From assembly GCA_020444205.1 (NCBI GenBank), contig JAHLLJ010000023.1:1-39459 (forward strand): a DNA stretch of 39,459 nucleotides, written 5' to 3'. A model generated the notes under the pieces. That model was given only the letters and a program-made list of their open reading frames with translations. It did no database searches and had not been told where the DNA came from. A program made the position numbers and the translations under genes. Source of the stretch: Deltaproteobacteria bacterium (GTDB lineage Bacteria; Desulfobacterota; Desulfarculia; Desulfarculales; Desulfarculaceae). Below, piece by piece: positions 32,965 to 39,459 of the stretch (positions within the stretch are counted from its first letter, which is position 1; each line of letters begins with the position of its first letter).

Positions 32965-32994
32965 CAAGGTCGCCCCGTATCGGGCATTATTAAT

Positions 32995-33684
32995 CTAGGA
33001 ATAATCGCGCTCGCCAAAGATGGCCGTGCCCACCCTAACCAAGGTGGCGCCCTCTGCTATGGCCGCCTCGTAATCGCCGCTCATACCCATGGACAAATGA
33101 CGCATGGCACCGTCCGGCAGGTCGTGGCCCAGCTTTTGGGCCAGCTCCCGCAGCTGGGCGAAAATCGGCCGGGCCCTTTCGGGATCGCCGAAAAAGGGCG
33201 GCATGGTCATGAGCCCGCTCAGCTCCAGGTGCTTCAGCTTGGCCACTTCCTGGGCCAGGGCGGCGGCATCCTGAGGTGCGCAGCCGGACTTCTGGGCCTC
33301 GCCACCCACGTTTACCTGCAGCAGCACCCCTAGCTTGCGGCCCAACTCGCCGGCCTTGCGATCCAGGGCCTTGGCCAGCTTGAGGCGATCCACGCTCTGG
33401 ATCACGTCGAAAAGCTCGGCGGCCAGCTTGGCCTTATTGCTTTGCAAATGGCCGATAAAGTGCCAGGAGGGGCCGGGCCCCACTTCGGCGATCTTGTCAT
33501 GGGCCTCTTGCACGTAGTTTTCACCAAAAAGGATCTGCCCGGCGGCTAATGCGGCCTTAACCGCCTCGGCGCCATGGGTTTTGCTTACCGCCACCAGGCG
33601 CACCTGCTCAGGCTTGCGTCCCGAAGCCTTGGCTGCCTCGGCGATGCGCGCGGTTACCATGGCCAGGTTGGTGGCGATACTCAT
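32995..33684 (-). CDS. yggS: YggS-family pyridoxal phosphate homeostasis protein
   Basis: The 229-residue protein has the PLP-lysine motif VAVSKTHG (Lys35), GENYVQEAHDK, WHFIGHLQSNKAK, GLMTMPPF and LSMGMSGDYEAAI. All of these are hallmarks of the YggS/PROSC family, which binds PLP and keeps its free level in check without a known catalytic activity. The ATG at 33684 overlaps the maf stop by four bases and is preceded by AAGGAG on the minus strand. It is the last gene of the minus-strand operon. Confidence 0.95.
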   Translation of the reverse strand: MSIATNLAMVTARIAEAAKASGRKPEQVRLVAVSKTHGAEAVKAALAAGQILFGENYVQEAHDKIAEVGPGPSWHFIGHLQSNKAKLAAELFDVIQSVDRLKLAKALDRKAGELGRKLGVLLQVNVGGEAQKSGCAPQDAAALAQEVAKLKHLELSGLMTMPPFFGDPERARPIFAQLRELAQKLGHDLPDGAMRHLSMGMSGDYEAAIAEGATLVRVGTAIFGERDYS

Positions 33685-34280
33685 GCTCCATCTCCTTGGG
33701 GCTGAATAAGCCCCTGCTCCAGGAGCAGCTTTATGACCGCGGCCAAGGGCAGGCCCACCACGTTGGTATAGGAACCACTGACCTCCTTGACCAAGGCGGC
33801 GCCCAAGCCTTGCACCGCATAGGCACCGGCCTTGTCCAGAGGCTCTCCGGTGGCCACGTAGGCGGCTATCTCGGCCTCGCTGAGATTGCGGAAGGTGACC
33901 AGGCTGCGGCCCAAGCCCACGGTCCGCCCAGATTGGTTCATCAGGCAATAGCCGGTGATGACCTCGTGCTGCGCCCCGGAAAGCTCACGGAGCATTTGGG
34001 TCGCTTCCGCGGCGTCGCGTGGCTTGCCCATGATTTTACGGTCCAACACCACCAGGGTGTCGGCGGCCAGCACCGTGTCATAAGGTCCGGTGAGCACCGC
34101 TTCCGCCTTGGCCGTGGCCAAGCGTTGCGCCGCCTGGGCGGCATCTTCACCAGGGAGCAGGTTTTCATCTATGCGCGCTGGGGCCAGGCGGAAAGCCAGG
34201 CCCAGGTTTGACAGCATCTCCCTGCGCCGCGGCGAGGCCGAAGCCAACACCAGCCCTATTCCAGGAGTAAGGCGATACAC
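33681..34280 (-). CDS. maf: Maf-like nucleotide pyrophosphatase
   Basis: A 199-residue Maf protein. The signature ASASPRRREML places Ser16-Pro-Arg-Arg19 in the substrate loop. VLAADTLVVLD (Asp74) and GKP (85-87) follow, and SYTNVVGLPL lies near the C-terminus. Maf proteins hydrolyse non-canonical or particular NTPs (dTTP/UTP, or m7GTP in the YceF branch). The branch is not certain here. Start is GTG 34280 with GGAGGA (34292-34287 on the minus strand), two bases after the tatD stop. Confidence 0.94.
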   Translation of the reverse strand: MYRLTPGIGLVLASASPRRREMLSNLGLAFRLAPARIDENLLPGEDAAQAAQRLATAKAEAVLTGPYDTVLAADTLVVLDRKIMGKPRDAAEATQMLRELSGAQHEVITGYCLMNQSGRTVGLGRSLVTFRNLSEAEIAAYVATGEPLDKAGAYAVQGLGAALVKEVSGSYTNVVGLPLAAVIKLLLEQGLIQPQGDGA

Positions 34281-34282
34281 GC

Positions 34283-35056
34283 CTATTCCTCCATGTAGGG
34301 AAGGCTGAACAAACGCCGCGCGTTGTCCGTGGTCACCGAACCCACTTCCTCGGCGCTGATCCCCAGGGCCTTGGCCAGCGCCTCATGGGTGTGGGTCACG
34401 TAGGCGGGCTCGTTGGGCTTGCCGCGATAAGGTTCAGGGCTCAGGTATGGGCAGTCGGTCTCGATGAGCAGCTTGGTCAGAGGTACTTTTTTTACCAAGG
34501 CGCGCAGCTCGTCGGATTTTTTGTAGGTGATCACCCCGGTGATTCCCAGGCTGAAGCCCAACGACACCAACTCTTCGGCCAGAACGGCGTCCCCGCTAAA
34601 GCAGTGCACTACCCCGCCGACCCGCTCGGCTCCGCTTTTGGCCAGCATGTTGAGCACGTCTTTGTGTGCTTCGCGGTCGTGAACCACCAGGGGAAGGCCT
34701 AGGTCCAGGGCCAGCTCTATCTGCGCGTTGAACACCTCGCGCTGCAAATGGCGGGGAGAGCGGTCACGGTAATAGTCCAAACCGCATTCACCAACCGCCA
34801 CCGCCGAGACGGTGAGGGCCAAAAGCTTCAGCTCGGCCCAAAGGTCCGGGCTGGCCTTGGTGGCTTCGCTGGGGTGCAGCCCCACGGTGCAGAAAACCCC
34901 CAGCAGGTCCCTGCTGAAGTCGGCGGCGCGCCGGGAAGATTCCAGGTCAATGCCCACGGTTATGATCTGGCCCACCCCTGCCTGCTTGGCGCGTTCAAAT
35001 GCCGCCATGGGGTCGTCGAGCAAGTCCAGATGAGCGTGTGTGTCAATAAGTTTCAT
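34283..35056 (-). CDS. tatD: TatD-family metal-dependent deoxyribonuclease
   Basis: A 257-residue TIM-barrel hydrolase with the complete TatD metal set: His7-x-His9 (DTHAHLD), Glu90 (GECGLDYY), His126, His151 (VHCFSG) and Asp201 (ETDCPYLSP). TatD/YcfH-type proteins are nucleases proposed to act in DNA repair or quality control. Length and motifs are normal. AAGGA lies about ten bases before the ATG. It is followed directly by maf. Confidence 0.95.
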   Translation of the reverse strand: MKLIDTHAHLDLLDDPMAAFERAKQAGVGQIITVGIDLESSRRAADFSRDLLGVFCTVGLHPSEATKASPDLWAELKLLALTVSAVAVGECGLDYYRDRSPRHLQREVFNAQIELALDLGLPLVVHDREAHKDVLNMLAKSGAERVGGVVHCFSGDAVLAEELVSLGFSLGITGVITYKKSDELRALVKKVPLTKLLIETDCPYLSPEPYRGKPNEPAYVTHTHEALAKALGISAEEVGSVTTDNARRLFSLPYMEE

Positions 35057-35082
35057 TAGGTTCGGTTCCTTACCAAGGGTTC

Positions 35083-35583
35083 TCAGGCAGTCAAATGGGC
35101 CAACTCGTCCGCGGACACGCGAACCAGGCCCTGCCCTTGGCTAACATAAAGCCTTGGAGACAAAACGCCGGGTTGGGCCAAATCCAGGTGCACCCAACCC
35201 CGCGCGTAAGTATACAGGATGATTTGCCCACACGGCAGGTTGAAAGCGGCCCACAGGGCCAGTTGGCCGCAATCGGCTTCCGGGGACAGTGGTCTGACGT
35301 CCGCCGCTTCTCTTCGGCAGTGACGGCTGGTGCGATCCAAGGAAGCGTACCATTTTACCTCAGAGGAGCGAAAGCCGCTGTTTACCTTGATGGGGCCGAA
35401 GCGCCCGCGCAGGGGCTCCAGCACCAAACGGGCCAGGCGGCCGAGATTTTCCAGGGACGCGCGGGACGGGGTGTTGTCCAGGTCATAGGTGTCGGCGATG
35501 TCGGAGCGGATGAGTTCGGCCAAGGTGAAATGCGGCGCTCTTTCAAGGGGCTGGTTCAGGGGCGGAAGGTGAGGCGCGCTCAT
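35083..35583 (-). CDS. M15-like (D-Ala-D-Ala carboxypeptidase/endolysin-type) peptidase domain protein
   Basis: A 166-residue protein that looks like the M15-type zinc peptidase fold. It has FTLAELIRSD, VNSGFRSSEV, then His88-x6-Asp95 (HCRREAAD, in place of the usual HxxGxAxD with the glycine lost) and a later GWVHLDLA with His132. These three residues would bind zinc. No signal peptide is seen, which is odd for a cell-wall enzyme and typical of phage-derived or cytoplasmic forms. The ATG overlaps the preceding gene's stop by four bases. Function and activity are unproven. Confidence 0.72.
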   Translation of the reverse strand: MSAPHLPPLNQPLERAPHFTLAELIRSDIADTYDLDNTPSRASLENLGRLARLVLEPLRGRFGPIKVNSGFRSSEVKWYASLDRTSRHCRREAADVRPLSPEADCGQLALWAAFNLPCGQIILYTYARGWVHLDLAQPGVLSPRLYVSQGQGLVRVSADELAHLTA

Positions 35584-36368
35584 GGGGCGAACTCACCGGG
35601 CGCAAAGATACCTTGGCCCTGGAACACGCCCAGCAAACGGACCAGGCGCATGAGTTCGGGTTTAAGAGCATCCATCATCACCACCTCCAGTCCGGCCCCG
35701 AAAGCGGCCGACAAAAAAGGCGCGGCCGCGAAATCCGCGCGGGCTCCTGCACTGGCGGTCACCAGGTTGCTCAGGGCTATGATCCTCCGTGGTGGCGGGT
35801 AGAAAAGTTGGGGCAGGGCGCGCAACGTGGCCAGAACCGCCTCCGCATGGGCCTCGCCGCCGGGCAGAGCCAGAGGCATGGCCATGGGGTCTATAATCAA
35901 GCGCTCGCCGCTTATGCCACGAACCTCGGCTTGCTGCACGATCAGCGCGGCCAGGGCCAGGCGCTCCTCGGCGCTGGGAGGCACGGTGGCGGTCATGGTG
36001 GCCGCGATCACCTCCAGGCCGTGATGGGCAGCGATATCCAGCACCGGCTCCAGGCGGCCGTCCTCGGCGGTGGCCATGTTCAAGACAGGCGGCCGGGTAC
36101 AAAAGCCAAGGGCTGTTTCCAGGGATACGGCATCGGATGAATCCAGGATAAGCTTGGCCGAGCAGGCCGCTTCAACCGTTTTCACCAGCCAGGACCAGGT
36201 CTCCTCGCGCCGGGCCAAAGGAAGGTAACCGGGGTTGAGGTCGATCCAGGCAGCCCCAGCCTGCTCCAAGTTTCGGCATAGTTCGCTTACAAAGGCTGCA
36301 TCACGTTCTTGAACGGCGCGGCGCACCGAGGGGCGGGAGGTGGTCAGGTTGTCGGCGGCTACTATCAT
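35580..36368 (-). CDS. pterin-binding (methyltetrahydrofolate methyltransferase/DHPS-like) protein
   Basis: A 262-residue TIM-barrel protein resembling AcsE-type methyltetrahydrofolate:corrinoid methyltransferases. AVQERDAAFVSELC and WIDLNPG are family-like. Asp76 (LILDSSD), Asn97 (VLNMAT), Asp160 (LIIDPMAMPL) and Asn201 (ALSNLVTAS) sit where the pterin ligands Asp75, Asn96, Asp160 and Asn199 are remembered in the Moorella enzyme. No corrinoid protein or CODH/ACS gene is adjacent. ATG 36368 is chosen because homology starts there; longer upstream readings run into the dgt promoter. No ribosome site is evident, so the mRNA may be nearly leaderless. Confidence 0.8.
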   Translation of the reverse strand: MIVAADNLTTSRPSVRRAVQERDAAFVSELCRNLEQAGAAWIDLNPGYLPLARREETWSWLVKTVEAACSAKLILDSSDAVSLETALGFCTRPPVLNMATAEDGRLEPVLDIAAHHGLEVIAATMTATVPPSAEERLALAALIVQQAEVRGISGERLIIDPMAMPLALPGGEAHAEAVLATLRALPQLFYPPPRRIIALSNLVTASAGARADFAAAPFLSAAFGAGLEVVMMDALKPELMRLVRLLGVFQGQGIFAPGEFAP

Positions 36369-36432
36369 GAGCGCAAGTTTATTATGCCGGCCGTGGCCTG
36401 GCAAGGGAGAGGCTTCCCCTAAGCGCCGCCGC

Positions 36433-36461
36433 TTGACACCCGGCGGCCGGTGCTTTTCAAT
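36433..36461 (+). promoter_or_regulatory. sigma70-type promoter of the dGTPase gene
   Basis: TTGACA (36433-36438), a perfect -35, is followed after 17 bases by TTCAAT (36456-36461), matching four of six -10 bases. It lies in the 125-base divergent gap and would give a leader of about 25 bases that includes the AGGAGC ribosome site (36481-36486). On the other strand CATAAT (36386-36381) might be a -10 for the divergent operon, but no matching -35 was found. Confidence 0.6.
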
Positions 36462-36493
36462 GGAAACATCGCCTTGATTTAGGAGCAACAACC

Positions 36494-37678
36494 TTGCAGG
36501 ATCATTTGCTGGCTGACTTGCGCCGCCGCCTTCAGGATGAGGAGGTTAAAAGGCTTTCGCCCTTGGCCTGCCCCAGCCGGGCCGCGTTGCGCCGCCGCCC
36601 CGACCCCTTGGCAGAGCAGGGGCACCGCCTACCCTTTGCGGTGGACGCCGACCGGGTGCTGCATTCGCTGGCCTACACCCGCTACATTGACAAGACCCAG
36701 GTTTTTTCCCTGGTGGACAACGACCAAATATCCCACCGCGTGCTTCACGTGCAACTGGTCAGCAAGATAGCCCGCGGTCTGGGGCGCATGCTGGGGCTGA
36801 ATGAGGACCTAATAGAGGCCATAGCCCTGGCCCACGACCTGGGCCATCCGCCGTTCGGCCATGACGGAGAAACCTACCTCAGCAAAAAATGCCTTGAGCA
36901 CGGCATTGGCCCATTCATGCACAACCTGCAATCCGTGCACTTTTTGGAGCGCCTGGAAAGGGGAGGGCGCGGTCTGAATCTCAGTCTGCAAGTGCTCGAC
37001 GGGGTCCTCACTCATGACGGCGAAATACACACCGTGCGCCTGGCGCCCCAACGAGACAAGGACTTTGCCGCCTTTGATGCGCGAATTGAGGCTAAAAAGA
37101 AAGACCCGTCCCTGGAACTGATCCCCATGACCATGGAAGGCTGCCTGGTTCGGGTGGCCGACACCATAGCCTATGTGGGGCGCGACCTGGAAGATGCTAT
37201 TTTGCTGGGCCTGGTGAGAAGGGACATGGTGCCTGATCAGGTGCGCGTGGTGTTGGGTGATAGCAACGGCACCATTGTTTATCGCCTGGTGGAAGATTTG
37301 ACCGCCTCCTCCTTGGGACAGGATCATATCTCCTTCAGCCCGGCGGTAGCAGAGGCCCTGGGGCGCCTCAAGGAGTTCAATCTAACTAATATTTATACAA
37401 ATTCCGCCATCAAGACCGAACATCCCAAAATTGCGGCCGCCTTTGATCTGATGTTTGAGACCTATCTTGAGGACCTCACTCAGGAGAGGTTGGACAGTCC
37501 GGTGTACCGGGATTTTTTGGAACGCTTGGATGAAAAATACAAAAATGAAACCCCTCCGGCAGAGGTGGTGCGGGACTTTTTGGCGGGTATGACCGATGAC
37601 TTTTTTCTAAAACGCCACTCTGGACTGGTAACCCCCCGCCGCCTGCCTGGTAAGCTAAATACGGTTCATTCCAAATAA
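36494..37678 (+). CDS. dgt: dGTPase-like deoxynucleoside triphosphate triphosphohydrolase
   Basis: The 394-residue HD-domain enzyme hydrolyses dNTPs to nucleosides and triphosphate. The N-terminal RVLHSLAYTRYIDKTQVF leads to the metal site: His81 (SHRVLHVQLV), His114-Asp115 and GHPPFGHDGE, with a later Asp in VADTIAYVGRDLEDA. Length is in the range of short Dgt proteins. TTG 36494 is taken as start, since AGGAGC lies seven bases before it. It stands alone between the promoter and the next intergenic region. Confidence 0.92.
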   Translation: MQDHLLADLRRRLQDEEVKRLSPLACPSRAALRRRPDPLAEQGHRLPFAVDADRVLHSLAYTRYIDKTQVFSLVDNDQISHRVLHVQLVSKIARGLGRMLGLNEDLIEAIALAHDLGHPPFGHDGETYLSKKCLEHGIGPFMHNLQSVHFLERLERGGRGLNLSLQVLDGVLTHDGEIHTVRLAPQRDKDFAAFDARIEAKKKDPSLELIPMTMEGCLVRVADTIAYVGRDLEDAILLGLVRRDMVPDQVRVVLGDSNGTIVYRLVEDLTASSLGQDHISFSPAVAEALGRLKEFNLTNIYTNSAIKTEHPKIAAAFDLMFETYLEDLTQERLDSPVYRDFLERLDEKYKNETPPAEVVRDFLAGMTDDFFLKRHSGLVTPRRLPGKLNTVHSK

Positions 37679-37952
37679 AACTGAGCGCTCAGTCGGAATA
37701 ATGAGTATCCGCTCACTCGGCATTTGAAAGACATTTCACAAATACCGAGATAACAAGCATTTTTAGGATTTTTGGGGTTGAATCCTAGGGTCCCGATGGC
37801 TTATGATGCACCCACGGTCAAGGTGCCTTATGGCGCAAAATTCACATGGAAAGGCCGATTTCCAGTCTTGCAGAACAACCGGGTCCTAACTTTTATAATA
37901 GGTCGTTTTAGCTGACGCCGCTGATTCCCGCGGGTCTGGCCGGGGAGGGGAT
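37679..37952 (+). promoter_or_regulatory. regulatory region ahead of the ABC ATPase gene
   Basis: A 274-base AT-richer gap. Just after dgt is the 14-base palindrome ACTGAGCGCTCAGT (37680-37693). Near it, TGAG-TATCCG-CTCA (37702-37715) is a second dyad. CGCTCAGTCGG (37686-37696) recurs as CGCTCACTCGG (37710-37720). Further dyads are TAGGATT/AATCCTA (37764-37770, 37781-37787) and TGGAAA/TTTCCA (37847-37852, 37859-37864). A perfect -10 TATAAT lies at 37894-37899, with only a loose -35 (TTGCAG at 37868-37873, 20 bases away). GGAGGGG precedes the ATG. The first dyads resemble TetR-type operators. Confidence 0.5.
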
Positions 37953-38798
37953 ATGCCGCTGCCGAGCGCTGCCGGGCAGGAGCAACGGAAGGATTTGAAT
38001 TCCACAAAACCCCTATTGGTCGTAGATGACATCCACCTGCGGTTCGGTGGGCTGAACGCTCTAAGCGGGGTCAGCTTTCAGGTTCAGCAGGGCCACATTC
38101 AGGCCATCATCGGCCCCAACGGGGCCGGCAAGACCTGCATCCTCAACTGTATTTGCCGTTTCTACCATCCCCACAAAGGCCGCATAGTTTTCGAAGACAA
38201 GGATATCTCCAAGGTGCCCACCCACCGGGTGGCGGGGCTGGGCATTGCCCGCAGTTTCCAAAACATCGAGCTCTTTCGCGGCATGACCGTGCTGGACAAC
38301 ATCAAGCTGGGCCACCACGTGCACATGCACTCGGGCTTCTTGTCCGGCGGGGTATACCTGGGCAAGGCCCGTAAAGAGGAGATGCGGGTGCGCGCCGAGA
38401 TAGAAGAGCGCATCATCGACCTGTTGGAGATCGAGGCCATCCGCAAGCAGACGGTGGGCACCTTGCCCTATGGCCTGCAAAAGCGGGTGGAGTTGGCCAG
38501 GGCCTTGGCCATGCGCCCCAAAATACTGCTTTTAGACGAGCCCATGGCCGGCATGAACCTGGAGGAAACAGAGGACATGGCCCGCTTCATCCTCGACGTG
38601 AACGAGGAATGGGGAGTCACGGTGGTGCTCATCGAGCACGACATGGGTGTGGTCATGGACATTTCTGACAGCGTAGTGGTGCTGGACTTCGGCACCAAGA
38701 TCGCCCAAGGAAGCCCCGAAGAGGTAAGCAAGAACCCCCACGTCATCGAGGCCTACCTGGGCGCCGAAGACGCGGCTTATTCCAAATTGGGTTTGTAG
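37953..38798 (+). CDS. LivG-type ABC transporter ATP-binding protein
   Basis: A 281-residue ABC ATPase of the branched-chain amino acid (LivG) class. Walker A GPNGAGKT is at 54-61 and followed by Cys rather than the usual Thr/Ser. The Q-loop is GIARSFQNIELFRGMTV. The signature LPYGLQKRVELARAL is a degenerate form of the LSYGQQ type. ILLLDEPMAGMN is Walker B, and the switch His is in IEHDMGVVM. The next gene is an acyl-CoA synthetase, so the transported substrate may be an organic or fatty acid rather than an amino acid. Permeases would lie beyond the window. Confidence 0.9.
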   Translation: MPLPSAAGQEQRKDLNSTKPLLVVDDIHLRFGGLNALSGVSFQVQQGHIQAIIGPNGAGKTCILNCICRFYHPHKGRIVFEDKDISKVPTHRVAGLGIARSFQNIELFRGMTVLDNIKLGHHVHMHSGFLSGGVYLGKARKEEMRVRAEIEERIIDLLEIEAIRKQTVGTLPYGLQKRVELARALAMRPKILLLDEPMAGMNLEETEDMARFILDVNEEWGVTVVLIEHDMGVVMDISDSVVVLDFGTKIAQGSPEEVSKNPHVIEAYLGAEDAAYSKLGL

Positions 38799-38819
38799 AG
38801 CAAGCTGGGAGAAGCGCTA

Positions 38820-39459
38820 GTGCCCCAGAAGACCTTTTTGCAAGCCGAGACCACCGGAGCCGATATCGGCAGCGATACCATGCCGCTCCTATTGCAGCGC
38901 AATGCCCGTAAATACGGCGACAACAAGGTGGCGCTCAGGGAGAAAGAGTTCGGCATTTGGCAATCGTACACCTGGCGGCAGTACTACGAACATGTGAAGT
39001 ACCTGGCGCTGGGCCTGGCATCCCTGGGCTTTAAAGACGACGATGCCCTGGCCATCATCGGCGACAACCGCCCGGAGTGGGTTTTTGCCGAGCTGGCTGC
39101 CCAGAGCCTCAAAGGGCGGCCCCTGGGCATCTACCAGGACTCCATCCTCAACGAGGTGGCCTATGTCATAGACCACTCGGGCGCCACCTTTGTGGTGGCC
39201 GAGGACCAAGAGCAGGCCGACAAGGTCCTGGACATGAAGGAAGAGCTGCCCGGGGTAAAGAAGATCGTTTACACCGACCCCAAGGGCATGCGCGATTATG
39301 ACGACCCGCTATTGATTTACCTTCCCGAGGTGGAGGAGCTTGGCCACCGTTTCGAAGAGGAAAACCCCGGTTACTTCGAAAAGTCCATCGAGCGCCTCAC
39401 CCCGGAAGACATCGCCCTGATCGCCTACACCTCGGGCACCACCGGCTTTCCCAAGGGCT
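38820..39459 (+). CDS. AMP-forming long-chain acyl-CoA synthetase-like protein (3' end outside window)
   Basis: The frame opens at GTG 38820, with GGGAG (38807-38811) eight bases upstream, and stays open to the window edge, giving about 213 residues. It shows NARKYGDNKVALREKEFGIW, IIGDNRPEWVFAELA, GIYQDSILNEVAYVIDHS and, at the very end, the adenylate-forming P-loop YTSGTTGFPKG. These are marks of FadD/AMP-binding enzymes that activate carboxylic acids to CoA thioesters. It lies 21 bases after the ABC ATPase gene. Chain-length specificity is not determinable from this part. Confidence 0.92.
   Translation, partial: MPQKTFLQAETTGADIGSDTMPLLLQRNARKYGDNKVALREKEFGIWQSYTWRQYYEHVKYLALGLASLGFKDDDALAIIGDNRPEWVFAELAAQSLKGRPLGIYQDSILNEVAYVIDHSGATFVVAEDQEQADKVLDMKEELPGVKKIVYTDPKGMRDYDDPLLIYLPEVEELGHRFEEENPGYFEKSIERLTPEDIALIAYTSGTTGFPKG

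Noticed and set aside
36381-36404. Minus-strand promoter TTGCCA/CATAAT for the 36368 operon
   Set aside because: The spacer is only 12 bases, too short for a sigma70 promoter.
36369-36491. Upstream extension of the pterin-binding protein into the dgt promoter region
   Set aside because: The extra residues are basic and unlike the family, which begins at the ATG 36368 position, and they would overlap a good promoter.
37680-37693. Palindrome after dgt as an intrinsic terminator
   Set aside because: It has no loop and no T-run, so an operator reading is more sensible.
1-39459. tRNA/rRNA genes, CRISPR arrays, insertion sequences, prophage
   Set aside because: No cloverleaf, repeat-spacer pattern, transposase frame or terminal repeat was found by eye; small RNAs could still be missed.

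Overview
The window is a GC-rich stretch of chromosome from a Gram-negative, LPS-making bacterium. Several traits point to the former Deltaproteobacteria (Desulfobacterota): lpxI in place of lpxH, a Gfo/Idh/MocA oxidoreductase between lpxI and lpxB, a DUF4416-yicC-remA-gmk block, a stand-alone RfaE1-type heptose kinase, and an ABC ATPase paired with an acyl-CoA synthetase. An isolated methyltetrahydrofolate-methyltransferase-like gene fits an organism that uses the Wood-Ljungdahl pathway. The taxonomy is inference from gene content only.

Region 1 (1-16984, + strand) is a lipid A supercluster: 3' end of skp/ompH, lpxD, fabZ, lpxA, lpxI, oxidoreductase, lpxB, msbA, then an inserted decoration cassette (PAP2 phosphatase, two ArnT-like GT83 glycosyltransferases, an ArnC-like GT2 and an ArnD/NaxD-like deacetylase), then waaA, lpxK and an LpxL-type acyltransferase. 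Every cytoplasmic Raetz-pathway step except lpxC is here, with the flippase.

Region 2 (16984-28521, + strand) builds the core oligosaccharide: waaF, gmhB, waaC, an SDR epimerase, a 57-residue Trm112-like zinc-ribbon protein, a WaaQ-type GT9, a WaaG-like GT4, two more GT9 enzymes, the heptose-7-phosphate kinase rfaE1/hldE1, a WbpP-like UDP-HexNAc 4-epimerase and an O-antigen-ligase-type membrane protein. Genes mostly overlap by 1 or 4 bases. The one clear break is a 215-base AT-richer gap at 22962-23176.

Region 3 (28559-32955, + strand) holds ugd, DUF4416, yicC, remA-like (DUF370), gmk and an RlmB-type rRNA methyltransferase. It ends at a strong hairpin shared with the convergent operon.

Region 4 (32995-36368, - strand) is a compact operon read right to left: a pterin-binding methyltransferase-like gene, an M15-like peptidase domain, tatD, maf and yggS.

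Region 5 (36494-39459, + strand) starts with a dGTPase-like gene that has its own promoter. A 274-base regulatory gap with palindromes follows, then a LivG-type ABC ATPase and the start of an AMP-forming acyl-CoA synthetase, which is cut by the window edge.

The most interesting unit is the decoration cassette between msbA and waaA. It has the polyprenyl-phosphate sugar transferase, deacetylase and two periplasmic transferases needed to put a (probably amino) sugar on lipid A. It lacks the ArnA/ArnB genes that make Ara4N, while nucleotide-sugar genes (WbpP-like epimerase, ugd, GlcA-type epimerase) lie downstream. This suggests a HexN and/or uronic-acid modification akin to the Francisella FlmF2-NaxD-FlmK and Bordetella Lgm systems. 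No RNA genes, CRISPR arrays or insertion sequences were seen.
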